A DNA stretch of 64,000 nt from Streptomyces durocortorensis (GTDB lineage Bacteria; Actinomycetota; Actinomycetes; Streptomycetales; Streptomycetaceae). Of this stretch, positions 51,718-60,795 are shown piece by piece. The DNA is taken from the NCBI RefSeq assembly GCF_031760065.1, contig NZ_CP134500.1, positions 4,650,001 through 4,714,000 on the forward strand. Direction: 5' to 3'. The notes beneath the pieces were generated by a model. The model made no database searches and had not been told where the DNA came from. It worked only from the letters and a program-made list of their open reading frames with translations. Position numbers and translations under genes: made by a program. Each line of letters opens with the position of its first letter. The stretch's first letter is position 1.

Positions 51718-53022
51718 TCACCGGGTGACGGGGACGAGCGCCCGTCGTTCCGCCCGCGCCACCCGGGTCCCGTACAGCGTGATCGAGACGACGCCGAGGA
51801 CGGCGAGCAGCCCCAGCGCCACCGTCGCCGCCCAGCCCCCGGTGTGGAAGGCGATCGCGCCGAGCGTGCCGCCCGCGCTGGAGCCCAGGTAGTACGCCGA
51901 CTGGTAGAGCGCCGATGCCTGCGCCCGGCCCGTCGTCGCGGTCCGGCTCACCGAGGACGAGGCGACCGCGTGCCCGGCGAAGAACCCGGCCGTGATCAGC
52001 ACCAGGCCCAGCAGCACGGCGGCCAGCCGGTCGGCCAGCGAGAGCAGCAGCCCGGCCGCCGTGGTCGAGACCGCCAGATACAGCGCGCCCCGGCGGCCGA
52101 GGCGGGCCACCAGCCGTCCGGCCGCGGCGGAGGAGACCGTACCGACCAGGTAGACCAGGAAGATCGAACCGATGACGCCCTGCGGCAGGCTGAACGGCTC
52201 CTCGATCAGCCGGTAGCCGATCACCGTGTAGACCGCGCCGAACACCGTCATGAACAGCGCGCCGATCGCGTACAGCCGGACCAGCAGCGGGTTGCCCAGG
52301 TGGGTCGCGACGGTCTTCGCCAGCGTCTTCGGGTTCAGTGAACCGGGCCGGAAGTTGCGGGCCTTGGGGATCAGGAAGTGGAAGGCGACGGCGCACGCCA
52401 GCGCGAGCAGCCCGACCGCCGCGAGCGCGGCGCGCCAGCCCCAGGCCTGGGCGACCCAGCCGGTGAGGATGCGGCCGCTCATACCGCCGATGCTGTTGCC
52501 CGCGACGAACAGCCCGATCGCGGCGATCAGCGCCTTGGGCCGTACCTCCTCCGCGAGATACGCCATCGCGGAGGCCGGAAGCCCGGCGAGCGCCGCGCCC
52601 TGGACGGCCCGCAGGGCGATCAGCCAGCCGACCGAGGGGGCGAACGGCACCAGCAGCCCGACCAGCACCGCGACCGCCAGTGACGCCGTCATCATCTGCC
52701 GCCGCCCGAACCGCTCCGAGAGCGCGCTCAGCGGCAGCACGCACAGCGCCAGCGCCCCGGTCGCCGCCGAGACCGTCCAGCTCGCCTGCCCGGCACTCGC
52801 GCCGTACGCGGCGGAGATCGCGGGCAGCAGCGCCTGGGTGGAGTAGAGGAGGGCGAAGGCCGCGACACCCGCGGCGAAGAGCGCGAAGCTCATCCGGCGA
52901 TATCCGGGGCGGCCGGGCTCCAGGCGCTCGTCGGCGGCGGGAGCGGCAGTGGTGGTGACGGGGGACGACGGGTCGGAGGCACCCACCACGACGGTGGATG
53001 CCCCGGTATCAGCGGGAGGCAT
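51718..53022 (-). CDS. MFS transporter (DHA1-like exporter)
   Basis: 434 residues with 12 predicted membrane helices after a 40-residue hydrophilic N-terminus. The A-motif between helices 2 and 3 is LSERFGRRQMM; a C-like motif GNSIGGMSGRILTG follows in helix 5. It resembles the AraJ/YnfM-type proton antiporters that export drugs or sugars. It is divergent from a LysR gene, with a palindrome in the 62-bp gap, so control by that regulator is likely. Confidence 0.9.
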   Translation of the reverse strand: MPPADTGASTVVVGASDPSSPVTTTAAPAADERLEPGRPGYRRMSFALFAAGVAAFALLYSTQALLPAISAAYGASAGQASWTVSAATGALALCVLPLSALSERFGRRQMMTASLAVAVLVGLLVPFAPSVGWLIALRAVQGAALAGLPASAMAYLAEEVRPKALIAAIGLFVAGNSIGGMSGRILTGWVAQAWGWRAALAAVGLLALACAVAFHFLIPKARNFRPGSLNPKTLAKTVATHLGNPLLVRLYAIGALFMTVFGAVYTVIGYRLIEEPFSLPQGVIGSIFLVYLVGTVSSAAAGRLVARLGRRGALYLAVSTTAAGLLLSLADRLAAVLLGLVLITAGFFAGHAVASSSVSRTATTGRAQASALYQSAYYLGSSAGGTLGAIAFHTGGWAATVALGLLAVLGVVSITLYGTRVARAERRALVPVTR

Positions 53023-53041
53023 ACGTCGAAAGTAGACGGAC

Positions 53042-53070
53042 CGGTTTCATGCGTCCAATGCACGAAACCG
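53042..53070. promoter_or_regulatory. Imperfect palindrome between divergent MFS and LysR genes
   Basis: CGGTTTC and GAAACCG arms extended inward by ATGC/GCAC, 29 bp in all, in the 62-bp gap. This is the usual place and shape of a LysR-type binding site. It also covers the upstream region of both starts. Confidence 0.62.
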
Positions 53071-53084
53071 TCATAATCAATCCC

Positions 53085-54038
53085 ATGGCGCATGAACGCA
53101 GCTCAGGACCTCGGCTGTCACCAAGTAGTTACGAAGAAGACATCCGGGCAGTCCTCGCCCCCCGCCTCGCGTACTTCGAGGCGGTCGCCCGCCACGAGCA
53201 CGTCACCCGCGCCGCGCACGAGCTCGGCGTCCCGCAGTCCACGCTCTCGCGGGCCATGGTCCGGCTCGAAGCGGACCTGGGCGTCGCCCTGTTCGCCCGC
53301 AAGGGCCGTACCGTCTCGCTCACTCCGGCGGGCCGCACCTTCCTCGGCTCGGCGGAACGGGCCCTGGCCGAGGTGGAGAAGGCCGCCGACTCGGTCCGCG
53401 CGGACGCCGACCCGACGGCGGGCCGGGTCTCCTTCGGCTTTCTGCACACCATGGGCTCCGAGACCGTGCCCGCCCTGATCCGCGCCTTCCGGGTCGACCA
53501 CCCGAGGGTCCGCTTCCAGCTCGTGCAGAACTACGGCGAGGCGATGATCGAACGGCTGCGCGCGGGCGGTCTCGACCTCTGCCTCACCTCGCCCGTGCCC
53601 GACGCCCCCGACCTGGTCACCCGCCGCCTCGACGAACAGCGGCTGCGCCTGGTGGTCCCGGACGACCACCGCCTCGCCTCGCGCCGCCGCATCCGCCTCG
53701 CGGAGGCCGCCGACGAGACGTTCGTGACCCTGGAGCCCGGTTACGGGCTGCGCCGCATCACCGACGACCTCTGTGCCCAGGCGGGCTTCACCCCGCGCGT
53801 CGCCTTCGAGGGCGAGGAGGCGGAGACCCTGCGCGGACTGGTCGCCGCCGGGCTCGGTGTGGCCCTGCTGCCGCCGCCCGCGGTGGCCCGGCCGGGCGTC
53901 GTCGAGCTGACGGTGACGGCCCCGCGCGCGGCCCGCGAGATCGGGGTCGCCTGGCTGGACGGGCACCCCGACACCCCGCCGGTCGCGGCTTTCAAGCGGT
54001 TCCTGCTCTCGCGCCGGGGGAACCTGCTGCCGGACTGA
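53085..54038 (+). CDS. LysR-family transcriptional regulator
   Basis: 317 residues. HTH at about 28-85: YFEAVARHEHVTRAAHELGVPQSTLSRAMVRLEADLGVALFARKGRTVSLTPAG. The effector domain follows (FLHTMGSETVPALIRAFRVDHPRVRF to about 305), of the CbbR/GltC-like type. ATG 53085 is chosen because the longer frame would run through the operator region; the ribosome site is not obvious. It probably controls the divergent MFS exporter. Confidence 0.9.
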   Translation: MAHERSSGPRLSPSSYEEDIRAVLAPRLAYFEAVARHEHVTRAAHELGVPQSTLSRAMVRLEADLGVALFARKGRTVSLTPAGRTFLGSAERALAEVEKAADSVRADADPTAGRVSFGFLHTMGSETVPALIRAFRVDHPRVRFQLVQNYGEAMIERLRAGGLDLCLTSPVPDAPDLVTRRLDEQRLRLVVPDDHRLASRRRIRLAEAADETFVTLEPGYGLRRITDDLCAQAGFTPRVAFEGEEAETLRGLVAAGLGVALLPPPAVARPGVVELTVTAPRAAREIGVAWLDGHPDTPPVAAFKRFLLSRRGNLLPD

Positions 54039-54200
54039 GGGGGAGGCCCGGGCGCGGTTCGCCCCTCTATCCGAAATGGAATGAATGTTCCGTTGGCTCA
54101 TACTTCATCCACCGCCCCGCTCACCCGGCAGGTCGTGCGGGCCACCGTGGTCGGAGAGGTGCCCTGCAGCGTCGTGGGGTACGACTGCCCGGCACCCGCC

Positions 54201-54962
54201 TCAGTGCCGCAGCGACCGCCCGAACCCCGCCGCCAGCGGCATCCGCAGCCCCAGCGGCGGCGGTGCGGCCAGCGCGTCCGCGACCGGGCGGGCGTAGGAC
54301 CGGGCGAACAGCGAGCCGCGCACGAAGTCGGCGGCCAGCGCCACCACTTCGGACCGGTGCTGGCGCAGTGCGTGCCCGTCGGAGTGGACCTCGAAGCGGC
54401 AGGTGTCCCGGTTGGACTTCTTCGCCCGCTCGGCCAGCCGGTACGACAGCTCCGGGTCGGTGTGCTCGTCGTTGGTGCCGTGCACGATCAACACCCTGCG
54501 CCCCGTCAGCTGTTTCACCGGCTCCGGGGCGGCCGCGGAGTGCTCCGGCAGCCACGGGGCCATCGCCAGGACGGAGTTGACCGCCCCGTGCCCGGCGGCC
54601 CGCAGCGCGGCCCGGCCGCCCATCCCGTGGCCGACCAGGCACACCGGTACGTCCCCGTAGCGCCGCTGGACCTCGTCGGCGGCCCACACGGCGTCCCGGA
54701 CCGGGTGCTCGTCGTCCGCGTTCCAGCCCCGGCAGCGGTAGCGCAGCACGTGTACCGCGAGCCCGTCACCCTCCCCGGCCCGGGCCAGGGCGCGGGCGAA
54801 CGGCAGTTGTGCCGCGTACGACAGGGTGGAGGGGCGGCGCCGTGAGTCGGCCTCCCCGTCCGGGAGCAGCAGAACCACGCCGCTGACCTCGTACGGTGCT
54901 CCGGTCGTCTGTACGGCCCGCCCCAGCCTGGGGGGTGTCAGGGGGAGTGCACGCTGTCCCAT
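54201..54962 (-). CDS. Alpha/beta-hydrolase-fold protein lacking the nucleophile serine
   Basis: 253 residues. Fold features: VVLLLPDGEAD, the turn CLVGHGMGG where hydrolases have GxSxG, a late LIVHGTNDEHTDPE (acid) and HSDGHALR (His). The nucleophile position holds Gly, so ordinary ester hydrolysis is unlikely. The rest of the triad region is kept, so it may be a binding or scaffold protein. It starts ATG 54962, divergent from add across 113 bp. Confidence 0.82.
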   Translation of the reverse strand: MGQRALPLTPPRLGRAVQTTGAPYEVSGVVLLLPDGEADSRRRPSTLSYAAQLPFARALARAGEGDGLAVHVLRYRCRGWNADDEHPVRDAVWAADEVQRRYGDVPVCLVGHGMGGRAALRAAGHGAVNSVLAMAPWLPEHSAAAPEPVKQLTGRRVLIVHGTNDEHTDPELSYRLAERAKKSNRDTCRFEVHSDGHALRQHRSEVVALAADFVRGSLFARSYARPVADALAAPPPLGLRMPLAAGFGRSLRH

Positions 54963-55046
54963 GACAGAACAGTCTCAGAAGAGCGGGTGTACTCCACCCG
55001 ACTTCCCGGTCACTGTTACGCATCGACAGAAGGCGTCGACGGGTGC

Positions 55047-55060
55047 TCTACGCGCGTAGG
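55047..55060 (+). promoter_or_regulatory. Nucleoside-box copy 4 (add)
   Basis: TCTACGCGCGTAGG, with a 12-base perfect palindrome CTACGCGCGTAG, 15 bases upstream of the add start. At this position a bound protein would block the promoter or the ribosome site. Confidence 0.68.
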
Positions 55061-55075
55061 CGCTAGAGTGCCCAG

Positions 55076-56230
55076 ATGACGAGCCAGACCCCGAATGTCC
55101 CTGATTCCGACCAGATCCGGCGCGCCCCCAAGGTGCTGCTCCACGACCATCTCGACGGCGGCCTTCGGCCGGGCACGATCATCGAGCTGGCCCGCGCGCA
55201 GGGTTACGACTCCCTCCCCGAGACCGAGACCGACAAGCTCGGCATCTGGTTCCGCGAGGCCGCCGACTCCGGTTCGCTGCCGCGGTATCTGGAGACCTTC
55301 GCCCACACCTGTGCCGTCATGCAGACCCGTGACGCGCTGTTCCGGGTGGCTGCCGAGTGCGCCGAGGACCTCGCCGAGGACGGTGTCGTCTACGCCGAGA
55401 TCCGCTACGCCCCCGAGCAGCACCTGGAGGGCGGCCTGACCCTCGAACAGGTCGTCGAGGCGGTCAACGCGGGCTTCCGCGAGGGCGAGCGCATCGCCCG
55501 CGCCAACGGCCACCGCATCCGCGTCGGCGCCCTGCTCACCGCGATGCGGCACGCGGCCCGCGCGCTGGAGATCGCCGAGCTGGCCAACAGCTACCGCGAC
55601 CAGGGCGTCGTCGGCTTCGACATCGCGGGCGCCGAGGCCGGCTTCCCGCCCACCCGCCACCTCGACGCGTTCGAGTACCTCAAGCGGGAGAACAACCACT
55701 TCACCATCCACGCGGGCGAGGCCTTCGGGCTGCCGTCGATCTGGCAGGCCCTCCAGTGGTGCGGCGCCGACCGGCTCGGTCACGGGGTCCGGATCATCGA
55801 CGACATCGAGGTCGCCGAGGACGGCTCGGTCACCCTCGGCCGCCTCGCCTCCTATGTGCGGGACAAGCGCATCCCGCTGGAGATGTGCCCGACCTCCAAC
55901 CTCCAGACCGGGGCCGCGACCTCCTACGCCGAGCACCCGATCGGGCTGCTGCGCAAGCTGCACTTCCGCATCACGGTGAACACGGACAACCGGCTGATGA
56001 GCGGCACGACCATGAGCCAGGAATTCGAGCGGCTGACCGAGGTCTTCGGATACACGCTCGACGACATGCAGTGGTTCACAGTCAATGCGATGAAATCAGC
56101 TTTCATTCCTTTCGACGAACGTCTCGCGATGATCAATGACGTCGTCAAGCCCGGTTACGCGGAGCTGAAGTCCGAGTGGCTTTTCCGCCAGACCGCTGTG
56201 ACCAGCGGATCTTCGGTGTCCGCCGGTTGA
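55076..56230 (+). CDS. add: Adenosine deaminase
   Basis: 384 residues, zinc-dependent conversion of adenosine and deoxyadenosine to inosine. Metal and active-site motifs: [14 protein letters not shown] (HxH, about 22-35), [21 protein letters not shown] (His and Glu), [12 protein letters not shown], and [11 protein letters not shown] then [10 protein letters not shown]. Full length. It belongs functionally with deoA and cdd although it lies 10 kb away, and shares their upstream palindrome. Confidence 0.97.
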   Translation: MTSQTPNVPDSDQIRRAPKVLLHDHLDGGLRPGTIIELARAQGYDSLPETETDKLGIWFREAADSGSLPRYLETFAHTCAVMQTRDALFRVAAECAEDLAEDGVVYAEIRYAPEQHLEGGLTLEQVVEAVNAGFREGERIARANGHRIRVGALLTAMRHAARALEIAELANSYRDQGVVGFDIAGAEAGFPPTRHLDAFEYLKRENNHFTIHAGEAFGLPSIWQALQWCGADRLGHGVRIIDDIEVAEDGSVTLGRLASYVRDKRIPLEMCPTSNLQTGAATSYAEHPIGLLRKLHFRITVNTDNRLMSGTTMSQEFERLTEVFGYTLDDMQWFTVNAMKSAFIPFDERLAMINDVVKPGYAELKSEWLFRQTAVTSGSSVSAG

Positions 56231-56247
56231 TCCTCCCCATGCGGGAA

Positions 56248-56276
56248 GCGGTCGGGAGGCATATTCCCGGCCGCTT
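56248..56276 (+). terminator. Terminator after add
   Basis: An 11-bp stem with one G-U pair and a 7-base loop, 17 bases after the add stop, followed by a TTTCC stretch. Confidence 0.65.
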
Positions 56277-56364
56277 TCCGCGTGTCGGGATGTTTGCGGA
56301 GCGGGCGGCGGGATGGCTAGCTTGCAGAGCCGCTCACATCCCCTTCCCCAAGGACGAATTCTCC

Positions 56365-56667
56365 ATGAAGAAGTCTGCTGCCAAGACTCTCGGTGTCGCC
56401 GCTCTCGGTGCCGCTTTCGCCGCTGCCGCCGCCGGCAGCGCCTCCGCGGCTCCCTCCCTGCCGCTCGACACCGCGGCCGGCGCCCTCCCCGTCTCGACGA
56501 TGGCGCTGGACACCGTCGCGCAGTCCGTCCAGCACGCCCCGGTCCAGGACACCGTCGACAAGGTCCTCGGCGGCGACGCCACCGACGCGGCCGCCCCGGT
56601 CACCGGTCTCCTCGGCGGACTGCCCACCCAGGGCCTCTCCGCCAACGGAATCCCGCTCGGCGGCTGA
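56365..56667 (+). CDS. Small secreted protein
   Basis: 100 residues. Signal peptide 1-28 (MKKSAAKTLGVAALGAA then SASA), mature part about 72 residues, rich in Ala, Gly, Val and Leu, with VQHAPVQDTVDKVLGGDATDAAAPVTGLLGGLP. It resembles short secreted Streptomyces proteins of unknown role. It has no cysteines, so it is not a chaplin or rodlin. ATG 56365 follows AAGGACG. Confidence 0.78.
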   Translation: MKKSAAKTLGVAALGAAFAAAAAGSASAAPSLPLDTAAGALPVSTMALDTVAQSVQHAPVQDTVDKVLGGDATDAAAPVTGLLGGLPTQGLSANGIPLGG

Positions 56668-56685
56668 TCCGCACCCGCGCATGCC

Positions 56686-56724
56686 GGTGGGGCGCACACC
56701 CTGACCCAGGGTGTGCGCCCCACC
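56686..56724. terminator. Bidirectional terminator
   Basis: A perfect 18-bp stem (GGTGGGGCGCACACCCTG) with loop ACC lies between the secreted protein gene and the convergent PspC gene. Confidence 0.82.
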
Positions 56725-56754
56725 GCGCGTTTCCGCTCCCCGTCGCGCGGCGCG

Positions 56755-56961
56755 TCACCAGGCCGAAGCGGACGAGGCGGACTTCTCCGAGGGCAGCAGC
56801 GCCCAGAGCGCCAGGTAGATGAGGAACTGAGGGCCGGGCAGCAGGCAGGAGACGACGAAGATGACGCGCATCGTGCCGGCCGACGTGCCGAAGCGCCGGG
56901 CGAGTCCCGCGCACACGCCGCCGATCATGCGGCCTTCAGTGGGGCGGACCAGTGCGGCCAT
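56755..56961 (-). CDS. PspC-domain membrane protein
   Basis: 68 residues. The PspC domain is nearly the whole protein: LVRPTEGRMIGGVCAGLARRFG, then RVIFVVSCLLPGPQFLIYLALWALLP, one or two membrane helices. PspC proteins respond to membrane stress. ATG 56961 follows AAGGAGCC; the longer frame is unlike the family. Confidence 0.9.
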   Translation of the reverse strand: MAALVRPTEGRMIGGVCAGLARRFGTSAGTMRVIFVVSCLLPGPQFLIYLALWALLPSEKSASSASAW

Positions 56962-57054
56962 GGTGGGCTCCTTCGCGAAGCGTTGCCGAGGGAGCAGCCT
57001 GTTGTGCTCCCGATGTATCCATGGTGCCGCGGCGAAGGGGGACAAAGCATCGCT

Positions 57055-57627
57055 CTACGGGGCGATACCGACCCCGGTAATCGTCGGGGTCGACCCCTGA
57101 GGGGCCTCGTCCCTGAGGCGGGTCTCCTGGTGGTACCGGGGGAGGTCCCGTACCCCCGGCAGCCCCCGGCGGCGCAGCCGCGCCCGGCAGACCGGTACGA
57201 CCAGGAGATGCGCCAGCGCGATCCCGGTGGTGTTCAGCAGCACCGAGTCGACGTCGACGATCTGACCGGGCACCCCGGTCTGGCCCAGCTCGATCGCCAG
57301 CGAGATCAGGGCCCCCGCGGTGACCGTGCGCAGCAGCGAGACCCAGGGGGAGACGAAGATCCGCCCGCCGGCCATCGGCAGCAGCACACCGAGCGGGGCC
57401 AGCAGGAGCAGCGCACCGCCGATCCGGCGGGCGGCCTCGGCCCGGCCGAGCGCGAGGTCCGCTCTGATCCCGGCGAACGGCTCGAAATTCGCGGCCGCGA
57501 TCCAGGGCACGTCCAGCGGGCGCATCGTCAGCCACCCGACGAGCAGCAGATGCGCGAGGAGGAGCGTGACCCCCGCCGCGCGGAAGTGGATGACGGTCTG
57601 ACCGTCCGAACCTTGACGCACGCCCAC
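57055..57627 (-). CDS. VanZ-family membrane protein
   Basis: About 190 residues with four to five membrane helices. VanZ hallmarks: NFEPFAGI after helix 1, LLLAPLGVLLPM, SLAIELGQ, and VDVDSVLLNTTGIALAHLL. VanZ relatives modestly raise glycopeptide tolerance in some bacteria, but the family is broad. The start is uncertain: GTG 57627 or 57621, both with weak ribosome sites; the longer frame to 57867 overlaps the lipoprotein gene in another frame. It lies downstream of the afsQ operon. Confidence 0.82.
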   Translation of the reverse strand: MGVRQGSDGQTVIHFRAAGVTLLLAHLLLVGWLTMRPLDVPWIAAANFEPFAGIRADLALGRAEAARRIGGALLLLAPLGVLLPMAGGRIFVSPWVSLLRTVTAGALISLAIELGQTGVPGQIVDVDSVLLNTTGIALAHLLVVPVCRARLRRRGLPGVRDLPRYHQETRLRDEAPQGSTPTITGVGIAP

Positions 57628-57748
57628 CAAGACGTTCCGACCGGCAGGATCGGTTCCGTGACTTTCCCGGCCGCCCGGTGCGGCTGCGTGGTGCGGCTGC
57701 CCGGACGGACCCGGACCGGACATCCGCCCGTCAGCCCGGGGTGCCGGT

Positions 57749-58402
57749 TCAGTCCAGTCGGAGCGCGTCCGGAGTGGTCGGGTCCTGCGGCCGGGCCTTC
57801 GTCTGCGAGGTGCAGAGGTAGGCGCGCGGCGGGTAGGCCCCGGGGCCGCCCAGGACCACCGAGCCATCCGTCTGAAGCGTCTCGCTCTCCGCGTACGTGC
57901 ACACCAGCTGGGCCAGCGCCTCCGCCGACAGATCCTCCGGCTGGCTGCTCAGCCGCAGGGTGCCCGCCGGGTCGTTCGCCCGCGCCGGATCGACCCGCAG
58001 GCCCGCCGGGACCGCCGTGGAGAACCCGGCCCGCCGCTCGCTCTCGGGCGGCGCCTGCTGGACCTCCTTCAGCAGCGCCCGAGCGGCCTTGAGGCGGTCG
58101 GAGCCGACCGTGCCCTGTGCCACCTCACGGTCCACGGTCACCAGCTGCGAGGCACACACCAGATACACCTCGGCCGTCACACTGTCCGGAGACCGGGCCG
58201 TGACGTCCGACGCGGTCAGCCGGCACGGCACCCGCGAGGGCGCGGCCCCCGCGTCCACCGGCACCGTCGTCGTACGGATTCCGCAGCCGGAGACCAGCGC
58301 CGCGGCGGCCAGCAGAGCGGCCAGCGCGGCCGCCGTACGCCGCGGACCACGCGGGCCGCACCGAAGCGGACCGTGCGGGCAGGTGCCATCGCCGAGCTTC
58401 AC
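57749..58402 (-). CDS. Lipoprotein of the afsQ operon
   Basis: 217 residues. A long Arg/Gly-rich leader and hydrophobic stretch end in lipobox LVSGC (Cys40). The mature part has two or three further cysteines (PCRLTASDV, VYLVCASQL, LVCTYAE) and no known domain. Its ATG overlaps the afsQ2 stop (ATGA), so it is co-translated with the kinase. A lipoprotein coupled to AfsQ2 may take part in sensing, as in other kinase-lipoprotein pairs; that is inference. Confidence 0.88.
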   Translation of the reverse strand: MKLGDGTCPHGPLRCGPRGPRRTAAALAALLAAAALVSGCGIRTTTVPVDAGAAPSRVPCRLTASDVTARSPDSVTAEVYLVCASQLVTVDREVAQGTVGSDRLKAARALLKEVQQAPPESERRAGFSTAVPAGLRVDPARANDPAGTLRLSSQPEDLSAEALAQLVCTYAESETLQTDGSVVLGGPGAYPPRAYLCTSQTKARPQDPTTPDALRLD

Positions 58403-59940
58403 GTCGCCCCGCCCCCGTCCACGTCATCGTCCCGGCCCTCCGCGTCGCCGTCGTCCGGCCGCGTCAGCTTCCCCGCGTCGCGCGGCAGCCGCAGCTCGAA
58501 GACGGCCCCGCCGTCCGGGGAGTTCGCCGCCGTGATGTCACCGCCGTGGATGTGCGCGTTCTCCATGGCGATGGAGAGCCCGAGACCGCTGCCCTCCGAC
58601 CGCGGCCGGGAGGCACTGGCCTTGTAGAACCGGTCGAACACGTGCGGCAGGACCTCCTCCGGGATGCCCGGACCGTGATCCCGTACCTCGATGACCAGCT
58701 CATCGCCGTCGGTGCGCACCCGGACCCCCACCGGCGAACCCCCGTGCTTGAGGGCGTTGCCGATCAGATTGGCCAGGATCACATCGAGCCGGCGCGGGTC
58801 GAGCCTGGCCATCGTGCCCCGCTCCGCGTCCAGGTCCACCGCGTCCAGCCAGGCCCGGGCGTCGATGCACGCCGTGACCTGGTCGGCGACGTCGACGTCG
58901 TCCAGCACCAGATGGGCCGTGCCCGCGTCGAAGCGGGTCACCTCCATCAGGTTCTCCACCAGGTCGTTCAGCCGCCGGGTCTCGCTGACCACCAGATGCA
59001 CGGCGGGCGCGATCATCGGGTCGAGGCTGTCCGCCTCGTCCTCCAGCACCTCGGCCACCGCGGTGATCGCGGTCAGCGGGGTGCGCAGCTCGTGCGACAT
59101 GTCGGCGACGAACCGGCGGCTCGACTCCTCCCGGGCGCTCATGTCCGCGACCTTCTTCTCCAGCGAGCTCGCGGTCTTGTTGAACGTACGGGAGAGATCT
59201 GCCAGTTCGTCCGTGCCGGAGACCACGAGCCGGGTGTCGAGCTTGCCCTCACCGAGCTTGCGGGCCGCGTCGCCCAGCCGCTGCACGGGCCGCAGCACCG
59301 TCGTCGCGGCGGCCTGCGCCAGCAGCGCCGAGCCGACCAGCGCGAGGGCCGTCGCGATCCCCAGCGACCAGGCCAGCGAGTTGAGGTCCTGCCGCTCCTG
59401 GTCGAGGGACTTGAGCATGTACCCGGTCGGGCCGCCGCCGATGATCCGCGTACCCGCGACCAGATACGGCGTGCCGGCGATGCTCGTACGCTGCCAGAAC
59501 AGGTGGTACTCGTGCTCGTTGCTCGCCGTCAGCGGCTGCTTGCGGGCCACCTGCCCGCGCAGTGAGTCCGGCACGTCGGCCAGGGTGAACGTGTCGAGGT
59601 CGGAGTAGCCGACGATCGGCTTGCCGCGCTCGCGCTCGTCCTCCAGCAGCACGCTGTAGCCGGGACTGTCGCTGGCCATCTGCGCCGCCGCCCGCTGGAG
59701 GTCGTCCTTGGTGGGCCGCTCCGGCAGCGTCGCCGCAGTGTCCTGCATCTGCCGCCGGAAGTCGTCGAGCGCGGTGCCCTGCGTACGGGTCAGCACGGCC
59801 TCACGGTTGAGCCAGTACGCGATGCCCGACGCGGACACCGCGGCGGTCAGCGCCACCAGCGCGAACACCACGACCAGACGCAGCCGCAGACTGGTCCAGC
59901 GCAGCCCCGCACGCAGGGACCGCTTGGCGGTTTCGGTCAC
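58399..59940 (-). CDS. afsQ2: Sensor histidine kinase AfsQ2
   Basis: 513 residues. TM1 about 20-43, an external sensor of about 145 residues, TM2 about 190-212, HAMP 213-265, HisKA with phospho-acceptor His283 (VADMSHELRTPLTAI), HATPase with NLIGNALKHGG, DHGPGIP and GSGLGLSIA. GTG 59940 overlaps the afsQ1 stop (GTGA). In S. coelicolor this kinase and AfsQ1 influence antibiotic production and development in response to nitrogen supply; identity here rests on gene order with sigQ plus the AfsQ1 box. Confidence 0.93.
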   Translation of the reverse strand: MTETAKRSLRAGLRWTSLRLRLVVVFALVALTAAVSASGIAYWLNREAVLTRTQGTALDDFRRQMQDTAATLPERPTKDDLQRAAAQMASDSPGYSVLLEDERERGKPIVGYSDLDTFTLADVPDSLRGQVARKQPLTASNEHEYHLFWQRTSIAGTPYLVAGTRIIGGGPTGYMLKSLDQERQDLNSLAWSLGIATALALVGSALLAQAAATTVLRPVQRLGDAARKLGEGKLDTRLVVSGTDELADLSRTFNKTASSLEKKVADMSAREESSRRFVADMSHELRTPLTAITAVAEVLEDEADSLDPMIAPAVHLVVSETRRLNDLVENLMEVTRFDAGTAHLVLDDVDVADQVTACIDARAWLDAVDLDAERGTMARLDPRRLDVILANLIGNALKHGGSPVGVRVRTDGDELVIEVRDHGPGIPEEVLPHVFDRFYKASASRPRSEGSGLGLSIAMENAHIHGGDITAANSPDGGAVFELRLPRDAGKLTRPDDGDAEGRDDDVDGGGAT

Positions 59941-60614
59941 TGAGGCGAGTCCAGCCGATAGCCCACGCCCCGCACCGTACGGATCAGGGTCGGCGAGGAC
60001 GGCACGTCCTCCACCTTCGCGCGCAGCCGCTGCACGCAGGCGTCCACCAGCCGGGAGTCGCCCAGGTAGTCGTGCTCCCAGACCAGGCGCAGCAGCTGCT
60101 GCCGGGACAGGGCCTGGCCCGGCCGGCGGCTCAGCTCCAGCAGGAGCCGCAGCTCGGTCGGCGTGAGCTGGAGGTCCTCCCCGTCCTTGGTCACGGTCAT
60201 GGCGGAGCGGTCGATGACCACGTTCCCGAAGGTCGCGGAGTCGGTCGACTCGCGCTCCCCGCGGCGCAGCACGGCCCGGATCCGGGCGTCCAGCACCCGG
60301 CCCTGGACGGGTTTGACCACATAGTCGTCCGCGCCGGACTCCAGTCCCACGACGACGTCGATGTCGTCGCTGCGCGCGGTCAGCAGAATGATCGGCAGCT
60401 GGTCGGTGCGCCGGATACGCCGGCACACCTCGAAACCGTCGATCCCGGGCAGCATGACGTCCAGCACGACCAGGTCGGGCCGCTGCTCACGCAGCAGCTC
60501 AAGGCCGTCCTCTCCCGTCGCCGCGGTGGCCACACGGTGGCCCTGGCGTGACAGCGAGAGTTCGAGGGCCGTGCGGATGGCGTCGTCGTCCTCGATCAGC
60601 AACAGGAAAGGCAC
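59937..60614 (-). CDS. afsQ1: Response regulator AfsQ1 (OmpR family)
   Basis: 225 residues from GTG 60614. Receiver domain: LLLIEDDDAI (acidic pocket), phospho-acceptor Asp52 in LVVLDVMLPG, Lys101 in VVKPV. C-terminal OmpR-type winged helix: LTPTELRLLLELSRRPGQALSRQQLLRLVWEHDYLGDSRLVDACVQRLRAKVED and the ending VRGVGYRLDSPQ. The GTG start gives the 225-residue length and Asp52 numbering that I recall for the S. coelicolor protein; an ATG three codons upstream (60623) is an alternative. It should bind 60697-60712 and activate itself and sigQ. Confidence 0.94.
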   Translation of the reverse strand: MPFLLLIEDDDAIRTALELSLSRQGHRVATAATGEDGLELLREQRPDLVVLDVMLPGIDGFEVCRRIRRTDQLPIILLTARSDDIDVVVGLESGADDYVVKPVQGRVLDARIRAVLRRGERESTDSATFGNVVIDRSAMTVTKDGEDLQLTPTELRLLLELSRRPGQALSRQQLLRLVWEHDYLGDSRLVDACVQRLRAKVEDVPSSPTLIRTVRGVGYRLDSPQ

Positions 60615-60696
60615 GGACGTCATTCTGGCCCATGGTGGCGCTTCAGTTCGACCTGTGGCCCGGTCCCCTTCCCGGGGCACGGTCACAACCGCCCCT

Positions 60697-60712
60697 GTGA
60701 CAGGCCTGTGAC
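60697..60712. promoter_or_regulatory. AfsQ1 box GTGAC-n6-GTGAC
   Basis: Matches the published AfsQ1 consensus GTnAC-n6-GTnAC exactly, between divergent afsQ1 and sigQ. A further half-site GTCAC lies at 60682-60686. Confidence 0.8.
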
Positions 60713-60795
60713 AGTCGGAGGACAGTGCCATGAAACTGCCCCGGCAAGCTCTTTGGCACAGGGAACGAACGGACTCCACCGATAGGGGGCGCGAG

